In this document: piece by piece, positions 62,765-64,000 of the stretch
How the letters are laid out: each line of letters begins with the position of its first letter
Position numbering within the stretch: the stretch's first letter is position 1
Origin: Neonectria sp. B-13
Lineage: Eukaryota > Ascomycota > Sordariomycetes > Hypocreales > Nectriaceae
Assembly: GCA_002682825.1 (NCBI GenBank)
Contig: NOKP01000001.1
Coordinates: forward strand, 4,157,296-4,221,295
Direction: 5' to 3'
Length of the DNA: 64,000 nucleotides
Translations under genes and position numbers: made by a program
Notes under the pieces: model-generated
Told to the model about the DNA's origin: nothing
Database searches by the model: none
The model's input: the letters and a program-made list of their open reading frames with translations, nothing else

Positions 62765-64000
62765 TTACCACGGCTCGCCAATCGCAGCGAGCAGCGCCTT
62801 CCTGTAGTCGCCCGACGTTTCGCCCTTGATCCTGCTCCCCAGGCTTCTTCCATACCGCTGTTGGTAGGCTCCTTTAATGTTGGCGAGAGCGTTGCGGTCC
62901 CAGTGGTATCGGATAACACGAGTAACGAGCAAGTGGTCCTTGGTTCCCATCCCGGCCATGGAGTCCTCGAGAACCTTGGCAGCATTCATGTACTTGTCAG
63001 TGGCGTTACGGAGCTGGAAGAGCAGAGCGTCCTCCATATGGCCAGAAAATTCCTAGGCAGAAGTCAGTAAGGCTAGTCACCAGGCGTATTGGATAAATCA
63101 ATCTTACACTCTTGATGACCTTTTCCAGGTCTTTATTGAACTTTTGCCTGTAGGTGTGGGAAATTGCACGGATCTGATTGTCGTTGCGCTTGCTGAGGAT
63201 GCTGCAGACCAAGATCTCGTCGGTGCCCATCATGCCCTCGGTTGCTTTGTAGATTTGCATGACGTCGTCGTCGACCTGCTGCGGGTTGACGGGAGCGGAG
63301 TCTTCAGCTCTCTTACCATCCAGGACCATGAGAAAATGCCTTTCAGTCTTCATGCTCAAATCGCCACGAACAACCGTTTCCAGCTTGTCGTGGAAGGTGC
63401 GGTAGTAGGCGCTCTTTATAGCCTGGATGTCTGCGTTCGATCGGCCGAGCAGAATGTCATTCAGGACAAGCTCCTTGGTGCCTAGACCAACCATGGCGTC
63501 ATGCAGGTTATGCACATCGGCCAGAAGAGGGCCGCGTGCAAACTGGACCAGAGCCAACTCAAACCAGGAGCTGACCTCGCTCTTGATGTCGGACACGAGA
63601 CTACGTTTGAACGCGCGCTCATAGGCCGTGCGAAGGGCCTCAATTTGCAAAGGATCTTTGTTTGCCAAGATGGAGATCAATGCCTTCTCATCCGTGCCAA
63701 ATCCCTTCATAGCCTTGCGCAGAGCCTGGGCGTCGGAGCTGGGGTCCCATTGGATGACCTGAGGGGGCCCGTAGCCCAGTGACGCCGGCGTTGGGGGCGT
63801 TATCGGCGCACCATACTGTTGAGCGGGTGGCGCGCCATACGGTGCACCGGCAGGAGGCGCACCATACTGCGCGGGCGGCTGGCCGTACTGCTGGGGAGGA
63901 GGACCCTGGGGAGCACCGTACTGTTGAGGGGGAGGTTGCTGTTGCTGTTGCTGATAGCCGCCGCCGTAGGGCGGTTGCTGAGGCGGGGGCTGCTGGTAAC
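62765..64000 (-). CDS. Annexin (fungal, Pro/Gln/Tyr-rich N-terminus), 5' end beyond the window
   Basis: Calcium-dependent phospholipid-binding protein. The visible part is 392 aa: exon 64000-63108 (continuing past the edge) and terminal exon 63052-62765, split by a 55-nt intron. The N-terminal tail is a repetitive YGAPP/QQ-rich segment, followed by YGPPQVIQWDPSSDAQALRK. Four annexin repeats are visible: GFGTDEKALISILANKDPLQ, GLGTKELVLNDILLGRSNAD, GMMGTDEILVCSILSKRNDN and GMGTKDHLLVTRVIRYHWDR. Each is followed by the expected helix with Y/F-x-R/K. The first and third repeats keep the GTD calcium loop while the second and fourth have GTK, suggesting uneven Ca2+ binding. The domain ends at ALLAAIGEPW. 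The start codon is outside the window. Confidence 0.93.

Noticed and set aside
1..64000. Searched by eye for dispersed 5S rRNA genes, CRISPR arrays, telomeric repeats and intact transposases
   Set aside because: None seen. 5S-like motifs, regular spacer-repeat arrays and reverse transcriptase or transposase signatures are absent from the readable frames.

Overview
The window is nuclear DNA from a filamentous ascomycete (Pezizomycotina, most likely a Sordariomycete). The grounds are short introns (about 45-90 nt, GTRNGT...YAG) in most genes, C-ending codon preference, CT-rich leaders ahead of ATGs in CACC/ATCATGG-type contexts, TACGTA/GGTACC-rich intergenic DNA, and fungus-specific families (Zn2Cys6 proteins, RTG2, MEP2-type ammonium permease, questin-oxidase-like enzyme). 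Nothing prokaryotic or viral was seen: no operons, CRISPR array or intact transposon. The species cannot be named from the sequence alone.

Layout. 1-12.5 kb holds a MEP2-type ammonium permease with GATA sites upstream (+), a family X DNA polymerase with a BRCT domain (+), a PXMP4/PMP24-like peroxisomal membrane protein (+), COP9 signalosome subunit 4 (+), a convergent SGNH/GDSL hydrolase (-) and an intron-containing tRNA-Leu(AAG) (-). 12.5-23 kb holds a Rad17/Rad24 checkpoint clamp loader (-), a questin-oxidase-like enzyme (-) divergent from a UBE3D/HECT_2-type protein (+), and a SNF2-family ATPase (+). 25.8-34 kb holds an F-box/LRR-like protein (+) convergent with a large Ser/Pro-rich protein that I believe is DUF8004-type (-). 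A 4.7-kb stretch without genes follows.

38.5-45 kb carries two tandem, diverged Zn2Cys6 proteins (+). They share cysteine spacing and three or more intron positions, and a CCAAT-type inverted repeat lies between them. An RTG2-like Ppx/GppA-fold protein (-) is convergent with the second. Then come 6.7 kb without genes, a conserved fungal protein of unknown function (+), a BTB-domain protein (-), a Gln/Pro-rich protein with two C2HC-like zinc motifs (-) and a 5'-truncated annexin (-) running off the right edge.

As a group: several genes near the left end act in DNA-damage tolerance or ubiquitin/cullin control (Pol X, CSN4, Rad17, UBE3D-like, SNF2 ATPase). They lie on both strands with ordinary spacing, so I read this as chance proximity. 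Two genes are nutrient-linked (ammonium permease, RTG2). The tandem Zn2Cys6 pair, whose C-terminal region is not an obvious fungal transcription factor middle domain, is the best candidate for something undescribed. Exon boundaries were placed by eye from splice consensus, frame continuity and family resemblance; each multi-exon model was checked for phase.
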